A stretch of 48,227 nt of DNA from a bacterium (lineage in GTDB: Bacteria; SZUA-79; Acidulodesulfobacterales; Acidulodesulfobacteraceae), in the NCBI GenBank assembly GCA_021822625.1, contig JAKAQK010000002.1, positions 1 through 48,227 on the forward strand, in the 5' to 3' direction. The notes beneath the pieces were generated by a model, which searched no databases, had not been told where the DNA came from, and worked only from the letters and a program-made list of their open reading frames with translations. Numbering within the stretch: the stretch's first letter is position 1; every line of letters starts with the position of its first letter. Shown one piece after another: positions 1-8,623 of this stretch. A program made the translations under genes and the position numbers.

Positions 1-341
1 GTCTGATTCAATTTATATCATAATTATTTTATTTAATTTATTTTAGTTATTTTTTATTTATTTTTTTAATTTATATTGCAGTAGATAATTTAATATATAA
101 TAAATATTAGTATCGTAATTTTTTTTAAGAAAAATATATAAAATATTATATTAATATTATCAAATTTATTTCATTTTCTCAATATATTATAAATAAAAAA
201 TTGCTATATTTGCGGTATTATTATAAAAATATTCTGTAATTTTTATTATATATTTAGTATACTATAAATATTATAATGGAAATAATAAATAATTTAGAAA
301 TAATTCTCATAACTATATATTTTTGATACGTTATAAATATT
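1..341. other. AT-rich non-coding stretch
   Basis: Almost pure A/T with homopolymer runs. I see no supportable gene, tRNA or strong hairpin. It probably carries the promoter of the flagellar gene starting at 342, but so many A/T hexamers resemble a -10 box that none can be singled out. Confidence 0.5.
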
Positions 342-1370
342 ATGACAATAATAATAAATAACTTGACAGATAACGATAAAATAAACGCAGTAAATAATTC
401 CGACAACAGCGGCGAAGCAAATACCGCACGCGTTAAAAATACAGCCTCCTCTAAAACGGCGGACGGTCCCGACAAAATTAAAATAAATACAAAAAACACC
501 GGCGATATAACGTCTGCCGAGATGAGCGAGATAAAACTCGTTGCATCAAAATTTGAATCGATTTTTTTAAATATACTCTTTGATTCTATGTCTAAAGAAA
601 ATAGCGGAGGCACATTCGTAAATCACGGCAGCGCCTATAAAATTTTTAATTCTATGCTGTACCAGTCTATTGCAAATAATGAATCATACGGCAGAGGTAT
701 AGGAATAGCAAGAATGATAGTTAATTATTTTAAAGAAAATCCTTCATTGATAAAAAATAGTTTAAATATTTCAAAACTAAAATCAGAAACAAGCGAACTG
801 TCTAACTCCAACGATTTTATGGAAGCCGTAAATACTTCAGAAAAATATCTGGGTAATGCGGCTATTTTAAATAATTATAAAAAATTAAGCTCTTTAAATA
901 ATCAAGCGAACGGCGGCGGCAATAACGGCAATATTTCCGATAATTCAGTTTCAGGTTATCCTTCCGGCGGATACACATCGATAGACAGTTTAGCTAAGGC
1001 AGCTTCTAAAACGTACAATCTGCCTTATAATTTAATTAAGGCGGTTATAAAAACCGAATCCGGTTTTAATCCTTACGCAGTCTCGCCTAAAGGAGCAGTC
1101 GGATTAATGCAGGTAATGCCCCAAACAGCCGAAGAAATGGGTGTGGATGACGTATCAAATCCTGCGGCTAACGTGTTTTGCGGAAGCCTTTACTTAAAAA
1201 AAATGATAGACCGCAATAACGGCAATATAGAACTGGCTCTTGCCGCCTATAACTCAGGACAGGGCAATGTAGATAAGTACGGCGGAATACCGCCTTTTGC
1301 AGAAACGCAAAATTATGTAAAAAAAGTTTTAAATTATTATAATGAATACAACGAAAACGCCGGCGGATGA
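342..1370 (+). CDS. FlgJ-like rod-binding domain fused to SLT lytic transglycosylase
   Basis: Two domains are visible. Residues about 60-135 match the rod-binding domain of FlgJ: helical, with ASKFESIFLNILFDSM and a GSAYKIF..MLYQSIA segment. Residues about 218-335 form a soluble lytic transglycosylase (family 1 SLT) domain with catalytic Glu239 in KTESGFNP, then GAVGLMQVMP and LAAYNSGQGNV. Such proteins open the peptidoglycan layer so the flagellar rod can pass, in the periplasm. The first 55 residues and the linker (about 165-215) are low-complexity, Asn/Ser/Gly-rich. In gammaproteobacterial FlgJ the second domain is a glucosaminidase-type hydrolase; here it is SLT-type, as in several other lineages. 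No signal peptide is visible, as is usual for rod proteins exported through the flagellar apparatus. The gene precedes an S49 peptidase gene and fliI. Confidence 0.85.
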   Translation: MTIIINNLTDNDKINAVNNSDNSGEANTARVKNTASSKTADGPDKIKINTKNTGDITSAEMSEIKLVASKFESIFLNILFDSMSKENSGGTFVNHGSAYKIFNSMLYQSIANNESYGRGIGIARMIVNYFKENPSLIKNSLNISKLKSETSELSNSNDFMEAVNTSEKYLGNAAILNNYKKLSSLNNQANGGGNNGNISDNSVSGYPSGGYTSIDSLAKAASKTYNLPYNLIKAVIKTESGFNPYAVSPKGAVGLMQVMPQTAEEMGVDDVSNPAANVFCGSLYLKKMIDRNNGNIELALAAYNSGQGNVDKYGGIPPFAETQNYVKKVLNYYNEYNENAGG

Positions 1371-1497
1371 GATGACTGCAATAGATAACAAAATACGGCA
1401 GCACATCAACAACATAACGAAATAATGACATAATAATATAGCAACATAATAACAGTGCGGCAGTACAGCAAAATAATTTTAAAAAGGAAATTCAATA

Positions 1498-2256
1498 ATG
1501 TCTATTCTTAGAAGAAATAAAGCGGCGGTAATTAATTTTTCCGGAGCTATAACATCGCAAAGTATCGCACCTTATATTTCTTTAATAAAAAAAATTGAGA
1601 AGACCGATTCCATAAAAGGCGTTCTTTTTACTATTGACAGCCCGGGCGGCAGCGCTATACATTCGGAACTTTTATACTTTGCAATAGAAAGATTAAAGAA
1701 AAAAGGCAAAAGAGTATACGGATATCTTGAACTTGCCGCATCAGGCGGATACTTAGTCGCTTCGTCATTAGAAAGGCTTTATGCTCCTCCGTCAGGAATA
1801 ATAGGTTCAATAGGAGTAATAAGTATGAAGCCCGTATTAAAGGAAATATTAGGTAAAATCGGCGTCGATTACGAGATATTAAAAAAAGGCAAATATAAAG
1901 ACATGTGGTCTTTTACCAGACATTACACGGATGAAGAAAGAGCGAGCATAGAAGAACTTCAGGAAGACATTTATCTAAGATTTATAGAAATAGTTTCGGA
2001 AGGAAGAAAAATTTCTAAAGACGATGTTTTAAAACTTGCTACGGGAGAATTATTTTCTTCTAAAAAATCGTTATCTAATAAACTTATCGACGAGATTTCT
2101 GATTTAGATAAAGCAATAGAAGATTTATGTAAAGAAATAAACGCAAATCCTGAAAAGGTTATCTATATGCAGATTAAAAAACCTTTTTTCCAAAAAATAA
2201 TTAACAGGTCAATGGTCGGAATAATCGAAGATATATATTACAATTTAATGTTTTAG
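1498..2256 (+). CDS. S49-family (SppA-like) serine peptidase, no signal anchor
   Basis: A single S49/SppA peptidase domain of 252 residues. Visible motifs are TIDSPGGSA, then ELAASGGYL with the probable nucleophile Ser82, GSIGVI, and LKKGKYKDM with the probable general base Lys134 (52 residues downstream, as in the short bacterial SppA form). SppA proteins normally carry an N-terminal membrane anchor and degrade leftover signal peptides. This one begins MSILRRNKAAVINFSG with no hydrophobic segment, so it may be cytoplasmic or peripherally bound. The start is supported by AAAAAGGAA about 9 bases upstream of ATG. It lies 127 bp after the FlgJ-like gene on the same strand. Peptidase assignment is firm; the substrate is unknown. 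Confidence 0.85.
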   Translation: MSILRRNKAAVINFSGAITSQSIAPYISLIKKIEKTDSIKGVLFTIDSPGGSAIHSELLYFAIERLKKKGKRVYGYLELAASGGYLVASSLERLYAPPSGIIGSIGVISMKPVLKEILGKIGVDYEILKKGKYKDMWSFTRHYTDEERASIEELQEDIYLRFIEIVSEGRKISKDDVLKLATGELFSSKKSLSNKLIDEISDLDKAIEDLCKEINANPEKVIYMQIKKPFFQKIINRSMVGIIEDIYYNLMF

Positions 2257-2323
2257 CTTAATTATACACGAATATACATACACTAGCACAATAACTTAAT
2301 ATAAGTATTGTTTGTTATATATT

Positions 2324-2329
2324 TATAAT
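2324..2329 (+). promoter_or_regulatory. Possible -10 box ahead of structured RNA
   Basis: A perfect TATAAT lies about 50 bases upstream of the GC-richer segment beginning near 2381. No good TTGACA-like element sits at 17-bp spacing; TTGTTT at 2308-2313 is too close. In such AT-rich DNA a TATAAT by chance is likely. Confidence 0.2.
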
Positions 2330-2380
2330 ACACTTTAAATTTTAAATTCTATATATATTTTCATGTCCGCTATTTACCGA

Positions 2381-2555
2381 TAATTGCCGTAAAGCCCGCA
2401 AGCTTATAGCAATGGGGATATAAGGCAATAAGTTTTTATTTTTATTCAGAGAAGGGACATCTTCTCTTGGAGTAGGCAGAGTTAGACGGAGTTATCCAGC
2501 ATCTGCCGTCGATACCAGAATCCTCTGTTATTTAGGCATGGGGAGTATGTCAAAA
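2381..2555 (+). ncRNA. Candidate structured RNA (riboswitch-like leader or sRNA) upstream of fliI
   Basis: A GC-richer island in a 331-bp gene-free gap. By hand count 2381-2550 is about 42% G+C, against about 19% for 2261-2340. Helices seen: ATTGCC 2383-2388 with GGCAAT 2424-2429; AGAGAAG 2448-2454 with CTTCTCT 2461-2467 (6-nt loop); GGCAGA 2475-2480 with TCTGCC 2502-2507. An alternative helix, GACGG 2485-2489 with CCGTC 2506-2510, competes with the third one through shared bases 2506-2507. No coding frame of useful length is present. I do not recognise an Rfam family: TPP, cobalamin, FMN, SAM, c-di-GMP-I, 6S, SRP and RNase P signatures were looked for and not found. It ends about 33 bases before fliI, so it may be a leader; a free sRNA is equally possible. 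Confidence 0.4.
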
Positions 2556-2587
2556 AATGCTTTAAATTCTATTTATATTATTAAGTT

Positions 2588-3931
2588 ATGGGTAAAATTA
2601 TAAATTTAAAAGAATATTTTGATGCGCTGGATAATACCGAAACCTGTATTGTAAACGGAAATATTACAAAAGCAGTCGGTCTTGCTATTGAAACCACGCA
2701 TCCTTATTTGTCGGTCGGTAAAATATGCAAAATAATTAACAATAATAACGGTAATAATACTAAAACCGGCGGCGGCAATGACGGGTTTATCACTGCAGAG
2801 GTTATAGGCTTTAAAGACGGCAAGGCTATTCTAATGCCTTACGGCGATATTTCAGGAATAAATCAAAACAGCAAAATAATATTATTAGACGAAGAAGAGA
2901 AATTTCCCGTTGGAGATAATCTGAGAGGCAGAGTGCTTGACGCCTTCGGAAATCCCATGGATGATAAAGGCAAAATAGTCTGTTCTGATTATGCAAAAAT
3001 TGTTAACGAGCCTCCTTCGCCATTATCGCGAAGCAGAATAAAAGAAGTTATGGATGTAGGGGTAAGGGCGATTAATGCGCTCTTTACTATAGGCAAAGGG
3101 CAGAGAATAGGTATTTTTGCCGGTTCGGGCGTCGGAAAAAGCACTCTTATGGGTATGACCGCAAAATATACCTCTGCAAGCGTGAATGTTATAGCTTTAA
3201 TAGGTGAAAGAGGAAGAGAAGTCAGAGAATTTATAGAAAAAAGCCTTGGAGAAGATGGGTTAAAAAAATCCATTATTATTGTAGCAACCTCCGATAAATC
3301 ACCGCTTGTAAGGATGAGAGCGGCGTTTGCCGCAACCTCTGTGGCAGAATATTTTAGAGACAGGGGCGAGAATGTTTTATTAATGATGGATTCTCTGACA
3401 AGATTTGCTATGGCTGCCAGAGAAATAGGCCTGGCAGCGGGAGAGCCTCCTACGATGAGAGGATATACGCCTTCTGTTTTTTCGGTTTTGCCAAAACTTT
3501 TAGAGAGGGCGGCAATATCCGAAAAAGGAAGCATTACAGGTATCTATACCGTTTTAGTAGAAGGAGACGATTTAAACGAACCTATATCAGATACCGCAAG
3601 GTCCATATTAGACGGACATATCGTATTATCAAGGAAAATAGCCGAGGAAGGGACTTTTCCCGCTATAGACCCTCTTTCAAGTATTTCAAGAGTTATGCCC
3701 GATATCGTCTCTAAAGAGCACCTTGTTAAAGCAAGAGAGGTTTTAAAAACTATTTCTGATTACAGAACTAATGAAGACCTTATAAATATCGGGGCATATT
3801 CAAAAGGCTCTAATAAAAACATCGATTTTGCAATTGACAGCATAGATAAAATAAAAAATTTTATAAAGCAAAATTTTGACGAAGAATGCTCTTACGATGA
3901 AAGTGTGATTCAGCTGCAGAAACTTATTTAA
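2588..3931 (+). CDS. fliI: Flagellum-specific ATPase FliI
   Basis: F1/V-type-like hexameric ATPase that drives export of flagellar substrates at the cytoplasmic base of the flagellum. Seen: Walker A in GIFAGSGVGKST at about residues 177-188, GERGREVREF, Walker B in VLLMMDSLTRFAMAAREIG, and GEPPTMRGYTPSVF, all in FliI/YscN order. Length (447) is normal. FliI rather than the virulence homologue is favoured because a flagellar rod protein is encoded nearby. A family-untypical Asn/Gly-rich insert sits near residues 50-63, in the N-terminal beta-barrel domain. There is no clear Shine-Dalgarno before the ATG. Its usual partners (fliH, fliJ, fliG) are absent from the window, so the flagellar genes are scattered. 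Confidence 0.95.
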   Translation: MGKIINLKEYFDALDNTETCIVNGNITKAVGLAIETTHPYLSVGKICKIINNNNGNNTKTGGGNDGFITAEVIGFKDGKAILMPYGDISGINQNSKIILLDEEEKFPVGDNLRGRVLDAFGNPMDDKGKIVCSDYAKIVNEPPSPLSRSRIKEVMDVGVRAINALFTIGKGQRIGIFAGSGVGKSTLMGMTAKYTSASVNVIALIGERGREVREFIEKSLGEDGLKKSIIIVATSDKSPLVRMRAAFAATSVAEYFRDRGENVLLMMDSLTRFAMAAREIGLAAGEPPTMRGYTPSVFSVLPKLLERAAISEKGSITGIYTVLVEGDDLNEPISDTARSILDGHIVLSRKIAEEGTFPAIDPLSSISRVMPDIVSKEHLVKAREVLKTISDYRTNEDLINIGAYSKGSNKNIDFAIDSIDKIKNFIKQNFDEECSYDESVIQLQKLI

Positions 3932-4012
3932 CTTACATAATAACATACATATAACAAAAAGTAACATAACACATACAGCATATATTAAAATAAAACATAG
4001 GAATATAACATT

Positions 4013-5074
4013 ATGACGCCGTTAAATATTGATAATATTCATAAAAAGAGAATTGACAGGGATGAAGCGCTTAATTTGTTTAAAGATAATGATTTGCTTA
4101 AAATAGGAAAAATAGCCGATACGTTAAGAAAAGAAAAACATTCCGACGGCATCGTCACTTTCATAATAGATAGGAATATTAATTATACAAATGTATGTTC
4201 TTCCCAGTGTAAATTTTGCGCTTTTTATAAAAGTAAAAATGATGACGGCGCTTACATATTAAATCAACATGAAATATTTAAAAAAATTGAAGAGACTATA
4301 GAACTTGGCGGTACGCAAATATTAATACAGGGCGGGTTAAATAAAGATATAACATTTGATTATTATTTAGATTTATTATCCGCTATTAAACAAAATTTTG
4401 ATATTCATATCCATGGATTTTCTCCGCCTGAAATATATTTTATGGCCGAAAACAACAATTTAACCATTAGAGAAACTATTGCGCTTTTAAAAGAGGCGGG
4501 TTTAGAATCTATACCCGGCGGCGGAGCAGAGATTCTTGTCGACAGGGTTAGGACTAAAATCAGCCCCAATAAAATCGGCAGGGATAAATGGCTTGAGGTA
4601 ATGGAGACTGCGCACAATGAAGGATTAAATTCTTCCGCTACCATGATGTTCGGGACAATAGAAACCGACGAAGAGATAATAGAGCATCTTTTTAAATTGC
4701 GCGAACTGCAAGATAGAACCGGCGGATTCAGAGCATTCATCCCATGGAGTTTTCAGAGCAGAAATACAAAGTTGAATCCAAGAAACACGTACGGTCATTA
4801 TTATCTCAAGGTTCTGTCTATTTCAAGAATAGTTTTAGATAATTTTGATAACATACAGGCGTCTTGGGTAACCCAGGGAGCGAAAATGGCTCAGGCTGCA
4901 TTGAGTTTCGGCGCAAACGATTTAGGTTCAACCATGATTGAAGAAAATGTCGTCAAGGCTGCTGGCACATGCAACCCTATGGTAGAAGAAAATGAAATGG
5001 TGAATATGATAAAAGATGCCGGTTTTACGCCGGCTCAGAGATTAAATGACTATACAATAATTAAATATTACTAA
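4013..5074 (+). CDS. mqnC: Cyclic dehypoxanthinyl futalosine synthase MqnC (radical SAM)
   Basis: Radical SAM enzyme of the futalosine pathway. It cyclises dehypoxanthine futalosine toward the naphthoquinone ring of menaquinone. Seen: the cluster motif CSSQCKFC (about residues 62-69), GGTQILIQGGLN, HGFSPPEI, SIPGGGAEIL, FIPWSFQSRNT and ASWVTQGAKMAQAALSFGAND. The FIPWSFQ and ASWVTQG motifs separate MqnC from its relative MqnE. Length 353 is typical. No other mqn gene lies in the window. The start has AGGA about 10 bases upstream. It implies menaquinone-based respiration without the classical Men pathway, which is an inference from a single gene. Confidence 0.93.
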   Translation: MTPLNIDNIHKKRIDRDEALNLFKDNDLLKIGKIADTLRKEKHSDGIVTFIIDRNINYTNVCSSQCKFCAFYKSKNDDGAYILNQHEIFKKIEETIELGGTQILIQGGLNKDITFDYYLDLLSAIKQNFDIHIHGFSPPEIYFMAENNNLTIRETIALLKEAGLESIPGGGAEILVDRVRTKISPNKIGRDKWLEVMETAHNEGLNSSATMMFGTIETDEEIIEHLFKLRELQDRTGGFRAFIPWSFQSRNTKLNPRNTYGHYYLKVLSISRIVLDNFDNIQASWVTQGAKMAQAALSFGANDLGSTMIEENVVKAAGTCNPMVEENEMVNMIKDAGFTPAQRLNDYTIIKYY

Positions 5075-5119
5075 GTATGAAACCAATGAAGATTATTTTT
5101 ACTTAAAATTTATAAATTA

Positions 5120-5128
5120 TGTTATAAT
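5120..5128 (+). promoter_or_regulatory. Extended -10 promoter for dksA-like gene
   Basis: TGTTATAAT is an exact extended -10 element (TGnTATAAT) 65 bases before the dksA start. At 17-bp spacing the -35 position reads TACTTA, which is weak, as is acceptable for an extended -10 promoter. Inferred, with the usual caution for AT-rich DNA. Confidence 0.4.
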
Positions 5129-5192
5129 CTTATCACTTATAATTATTATTCAAATTTATAAAACAAAACTTCAAAAAATAATTAAAAAATTT

Positions 5193-5558
5193 ATGAATCA
5201 GGAACAATTAGAACATTTTAGAGGAATACTGAATAATAAACTTAATTATCTCTTAGGCGAAGCAGTCAAAACGGTAGATACAATGTCTAATACCGAAGAA
5301 GAAAATTTTCCAGACCCTACAGATAGGGCAACTATGGAATCGGACAGAAATTTTGAGCTCAGAATAAGAGACAGGGAAAGGAAACTTATTCCTAAAATAC
5401 AGCAGGCTATCGAAAGAATTAACGATGGGACTTACGGAATTTGCACAGAATGCGGAGAAGAAATATCCCTTAAAAGACTAGAATCCCGTCCTGAAACTGC
5501 AATGTGTATCCGGTGTAAAACAAAAGAAGAAGAATTTGAAAAAAAATATAATATATAA
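5193..5558 (+). CDS. dksA: DksA/TraR-family zinc-finger transcription factor
   Basis: RNA polymerase secondary-channel regulator that works with ppGpp. Seen: a helical N-terminus, then DPTDRATMESDRNFELRIRD containing the acidic coiled-coil-tip region, RERKLIPKI, and a C4 zinc finger with Cys84, Cys87, Cys105 and Cys108 (ICTECGEE and CIRC). Length 121 is somewhat shorter than E. coli DksA but normal for deltaproteobacterial-type members. It stands alone between mqnC and glgA with its own candidate promoter. A shorter TraR-like role is less likely because the full coiled-coil is present. Confidence 0.92.
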   Translation: MNQEQLEHFRGILNNKLNYLLGEAVKTVDTMSNTEEENFPDPTDRATMESDRNFELRIRDRERKLIPKIQQAIERINDGTYGICTECGEEISLKRLESRPETAMCIRCKTKEEEFEKKYNI

Positions 5559-5657
5559 TAAAGCTTAATTAAATAATCATAAACTTATCTGAAACTTATT
5601 GATATTTAAACTCATCATTAAAAACTTAATTTTACTTAAAAAGGGTTATAACACACT

Positions 5658-7157
5658 ATGAATGTTCTTTTTATGACTGCGGAATATTATCCGTTTGCTA
5701 AAAGCGGCGGACTTGCAGAAGTTGCTGAAGCTATAACCGTTAATCTTGTCCGAAAAGGTTTAAATGTCACCGTCTGCGTGCCATATTACAAACAGGTAAG
5801 CCAGCAAAAATTCAGAATATCCGGAAAAATTTCCAAAATAGAAATAGAACCGCCTGAGGATTGTTTAAAATTTTTAAATATTGAAGGTTCTTCCAGAAAA
5901 AAAGTTATCAACGAATTGCGATTTTTCGATATTTTACCGTATAAATATAAGGGCGTTAATATCTTATTTATAAAAAACGATTACTTATTTAACCGCGATT
6001 TTTTATATTCAGACGGAAATACCGATTATGAAGATAATTTATTAAGATTTGCTTTATTTAATTATGCGTCTCTCGTCCATGTTTCCGATAATATGCTAAA
6101 ATTTGACGTTATCCATTGCAATGACTGGCAGACCTCGCTTGTTCCGGCTCTCGCCAAGTTTAAATTTAAATTGGCTTCAAAGATTTTACTGACCATTCAT
6201 AATTTAGGATATCAGGGTCTGTTTCCTTCAGAACAGTTTCAATGCACTTTCTTAAACAGATACTTACTAAATATTGAAGGATTTGAGTATTTTGGCAAAA
6301 TAAATCTTCTTAAAGGCGGTATCGAATTTGCCGACATTATAACTACCGTCAGTAAAAAATATGCTCTTGAAATTCAAACAAGCGAATACGGTTTTGGATT
6401 AGAAGGCGTGCTTAAAGCAGGTAACCAAAAATTATACGGCGTATTGAACGGGGTAGATTATGACGAATGGAACCCCGAAACCGATAAATATATAGCTAAA
6501 AATTTTACATCTAAAAATTATAAAACCGGAAAAAAATCATGCAAAAAAGATTTATTAAATAACTTTTTTGGAAAAGATTCCGCCGCAGATTTAATGGATA
6601 AGCCTATAATAGGCATTGTTGCAAGACTTGATGAACAAAAGGGCTTCGATATATTAATAGATGCGATGCCTGAAATAATAAAAAATAACGTTTTATTTAT
6701 AATTCTAGGAACAGGCAGTCCCGAGATAGAAAAAGAACTTAAAAAAATAGCAGATAAATATCCGCAAAATATAGGATTAAAAATAGAATATAATAATCAA
6801 TTGGCACATAAAATTGAAGCCGGAAGCGATTTTTACATAATGCCTTCCAAATATGAACCATGCGGACTTAATCAGATGTATAGCATGGCATACGGCACTG
6901 TTCCTATTGTTAGAGGAACCGGCGGATTAGATGATACTATAATCAATTATAATGCTGAGACCGGCAGCATAGAAGAATCGAACGGTTTCAAATTTTATAA
7001 TTATAGCGCCGAAGATTTAAGTAAAACGGCTAATTATGCAATTTCATTATATTATAACGATAAAAATGCCATGTCAAAACTTATTCTTAACGGAATGAAG
7101 AGTAATTTTTCATGGGAAAAGGGCATAAACGAATATATTGAATTATACAATAAATAA
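5658..7157 (+). CDS. glgA: Glycogen synthase (ADP-glucose type, GT5)
   Basis: Adds glucosyl units from ADP-glucose to a growing alpha-1,4-glucan. Seen: the N-terminal KSGGLAEV nucleotide-sugar motif near residue 15, VIHCNDWQTSLVPAL, LTIHNLGYQG, VLNGVDYDEWNPETD, GIVARLDEQKGFDIL and the C-terminal PSKYEPCGLNQMYSMAYG with the catalytic Glu of GT5 enzymes. Length 499 is typical. A GH57 enzyme at 17298-19727 could act on the same polymer, but the two genes are 10 kb apart and on opposite strands. AAAAGGG lies about 13 bases before the start. Confidence 0.94.
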   Translation: MNVLFMTAEYYPFAKSGGLAEVAEAITVNLVRKGLNVTVCVPYYKQVSQQKFRISGKISKIEIEPPEDCLKFLNIEGSSRKKVINELRFFDILPYKYKGVNILFIKNDYLFNRDFLYSDGNTDYEDNLLRFALFNYASLVHVSDNMLKFDVIHCNDWQTSLVPALAKFKFKLASKILLTIHNLGYQGLFPSEQFQCTFLNRYLLNIEGFEYFGKINLLKGGIEFADIITTVSKKYALEIQTSEYGFGLEGVLKAGNQKLYGVLNGVDYDEWNPETDKYIAKNFTSKNYKTGKKSCKKDLLNNFFGKDSAADLMDKPIIGIVARLDEQKGFDILIDAMPEIIKNNVLFIILGTGSPEIEKELKKIADKYPQNIGLKIEYNNQLAHKIEAGSDFYIMPSKYEPCGLNQMYSMAYGTVPIVRGTGGLDDTIINYNAETGSIEESNGFKFYNYSAEDLSKTANYAISLYYNDKNAMSKLILNGMKSNFSWEKGINEYIELYNK

Positions 7158-7253
7158 AAAAATATAAATATAATATATACCGAATAACAGAATATAAAAC
7201 TATATACGCGATACAAAATTAATTTATTTTATTATTAACATGGATTGCTCAAA

Positions 7254-8606
7254 ATGCGAATATTGAAAAAAAATACCGATAATGTTAATGCTGGTAGTGT
7301 TGATACCGATGTTTTTTTATCAAATTATAATTTTCGGTGCAGCTGCTGCAAACCCGAAAATAATTACGTAGACGACATGCGCCCGCCGGTGAGTGTTAAC
7401 GGCGGTGAACAATCGTTAAATCATGCTGAATTTAACGGCGGCAGGCTGCAGTCAAATTCATCAAATGCTGCCGATATTTTAACCGGAAATGTTTCAAAAA
7501 CATTTAATCGACGGCATAATAAGAATAAAACCCGCAAAGACAATCTAATTGAAACCCCGTTTAATATTCTTATTGCCGAAGACAATGAAATAAATGCGGA
7601 GCTTATGAAGGCTATAATAGAATCGGAGGAACCTCAAAGACCAATTTCAAATTCTAATATAAATAATCCTTCCGATTTATTACCGTTTGCGCCGGCTTTA
7701 ACATTTAAAATTAATACTGTTATTGCGGAAAACGGAAAAAAAGCATTAGATATTATATTTTCCGATGCAAATATAGATTTAATCATTTTAGATTTAATGA
7801 TGCCGCTCATTAATGGATTCGACGTACTAAAGAAGATAAAATCAACCAGTTTTAACAGTCGTTTAGCTAATATTCCCATATTAATAGTCAGCGCGTTAAA
7901 CGAGTCTTCAACTATTTCTAAAGGCATTGAACTGGGAGCAAACGATTATATTACAAAACCTATCATAAAAAATATTTTCAAAGCAAAAGTAAATTCATTA
8001 ATAAATTTAAAAAAATTATACGACACGTTAGAAAATTCGGAAAATATAATAATGTCTTTGGCTCTGGCTATAGAAGCTAAAGACAAATATACAAGCGGAC
8101 ATTCTAAACGGGTGAGTATGCTTGCCTACAATTTTGGAAAATATTTAGGATTGAGCGAGGAAGACTGCCTCCTGCTTAAAAGAGCCGGATGCATACATGA
8201 CATAGGGAAAATAGGAATACCGAACAATATATTAAATAAAACCGGAAAGTTGTCGGATGAAGAATTCAAATTAATAAAAAATCATTCCGTAATGAGCAGC
8301 GATATTTGCAAACCTCTGATTTCACTCAAAAAAGAAGCGTATATTGCAAGATATCATCATGAAAGATTTGATGGAAACGGATATCCTGGTGAATTAAGCA
8401 GCAAAGATATTCCGCTTTTGTCCAGAATATTATCAGTTGTTGATTCTTATGACGCAATGACCAGCGACAGACCTTACAGAAAAGCGCTGAGTAAAGAGGA
8501 AGCTATCTCTATCTTTGAAGCAGAAAAAGAATCGGGACAGTGGGATATCGATATAGTCAATCAATTAATTAAATTTATAAATATTGGCGATTTTAAATAT
8601 AATTAA
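7254..8606 (+). CDS. Response regulator with HD-GYP c-di-GMP phosphodiesterase domain
   Basis: Receiver domain (about residues 95-245) with NILIAEDNEINAEL, phospho-acceptor Asp in LIILDLMMP, and a late Lys in NDYITKPI. An HD-GYP domain (about 265-445) follows, with GHSKRVSMLA, the metal-binding His-Asp pair in CIHDIGKIG, HHERFDGNGYPGEL (the GYP motif) and DSYDAMTSDRPYR. All key residues are present, so it should hydrolyse c-di-GMP under phosphorylation control. The first ~90 residues are low-complexity, and a ~25-residue Asn/Pro/Ser-rich insert splits the receiver after its first helix. ATG at 7254 is preferred over an in-frame TTG at 7245; neither has a good Shine-Dalgarno. An overlapping ATG at 7240 in another frame would make only MDCSKCEY. 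The hybrid kinase downstream is a plausible partner. Confidence 0.9.
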   Translation: MRILKKNTDNVNAGSVDTDVFLSNYNFRCSCCKPENNYVDDMRPPVSVNGGEQSLNHAEFNGGRLQSNSSNAADILTGNVSKTFNRRHNKNKTRKDNLIETPFNILIAEDNEINAELMKAIIESEEPQRPISNSNINNPSDLLPFAPALTFKINTVIAENGKKALDIIFSDANIDLIILDLMMPLINGFDVLKKIKSTSFNSRLANIPILIVSALNESSTISKGIELGANDYITKPIIKNIFKAKVNSLINLKKLYDTLENSENIIMSLALAIEAKDKYTSGHSKRVSMLAYNFGKYLGLSEEDCLLLKRAGCIHDIGKIGIPNNILNKTGKLSDEEFKLIKNHSVMSSDICKPLISLKKEAYIARYHHERFDGNGYPGELSSKDIPLLSRILSVVDSYDAMTSDRPYRKALSKEEAISIFEAEKESGQWDIDIVNQLIKFINIGDFKYN

Positions 8607-8623
8607 CCTGAAGTCGCCAATAT
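8581..8623 (+). terminator. Inverted repeat across the HD-GYP stop codon
   Basis: ATATTGGCGA (8581-8590) is perfectly complementary to TCGCCAATAT (8614-8623) with a 23-base loop holding the stop codon. There is no T-run after it, so a classic rho-independent terminator is doubtful. The right arm is the first unit of the tandem repeat at 8613. Confidence 0.35.

Noticed and set aside
254-613. Open frame on the minus strand opposite the FlgJ-like gene
   Set aside because: It overlaps a gene with clear domain motifs; the hydrophobic translation is what the complement of an Asn/Asp/Lys-rich coding strand gives. No family match.
2341-2580. Tandem of stems before fliI as a TPP, cobalamin, FMN or c-di-GMP-I riboswitch, or as 6S, SRP or RNase P RNA
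   Set aside because: The hallmark conserved segments of these classes are missing; only some partial resemblance (CGTAAAGCC to the c-di-GMP-I CGCAAAGCC) was seen, without the rest.
7240-7266. Eight-residue leader peptide MDCSKCEY overlapping the HD-GYP start
   Set aside because: No ribosome site and no attenuator structure; probably chance.
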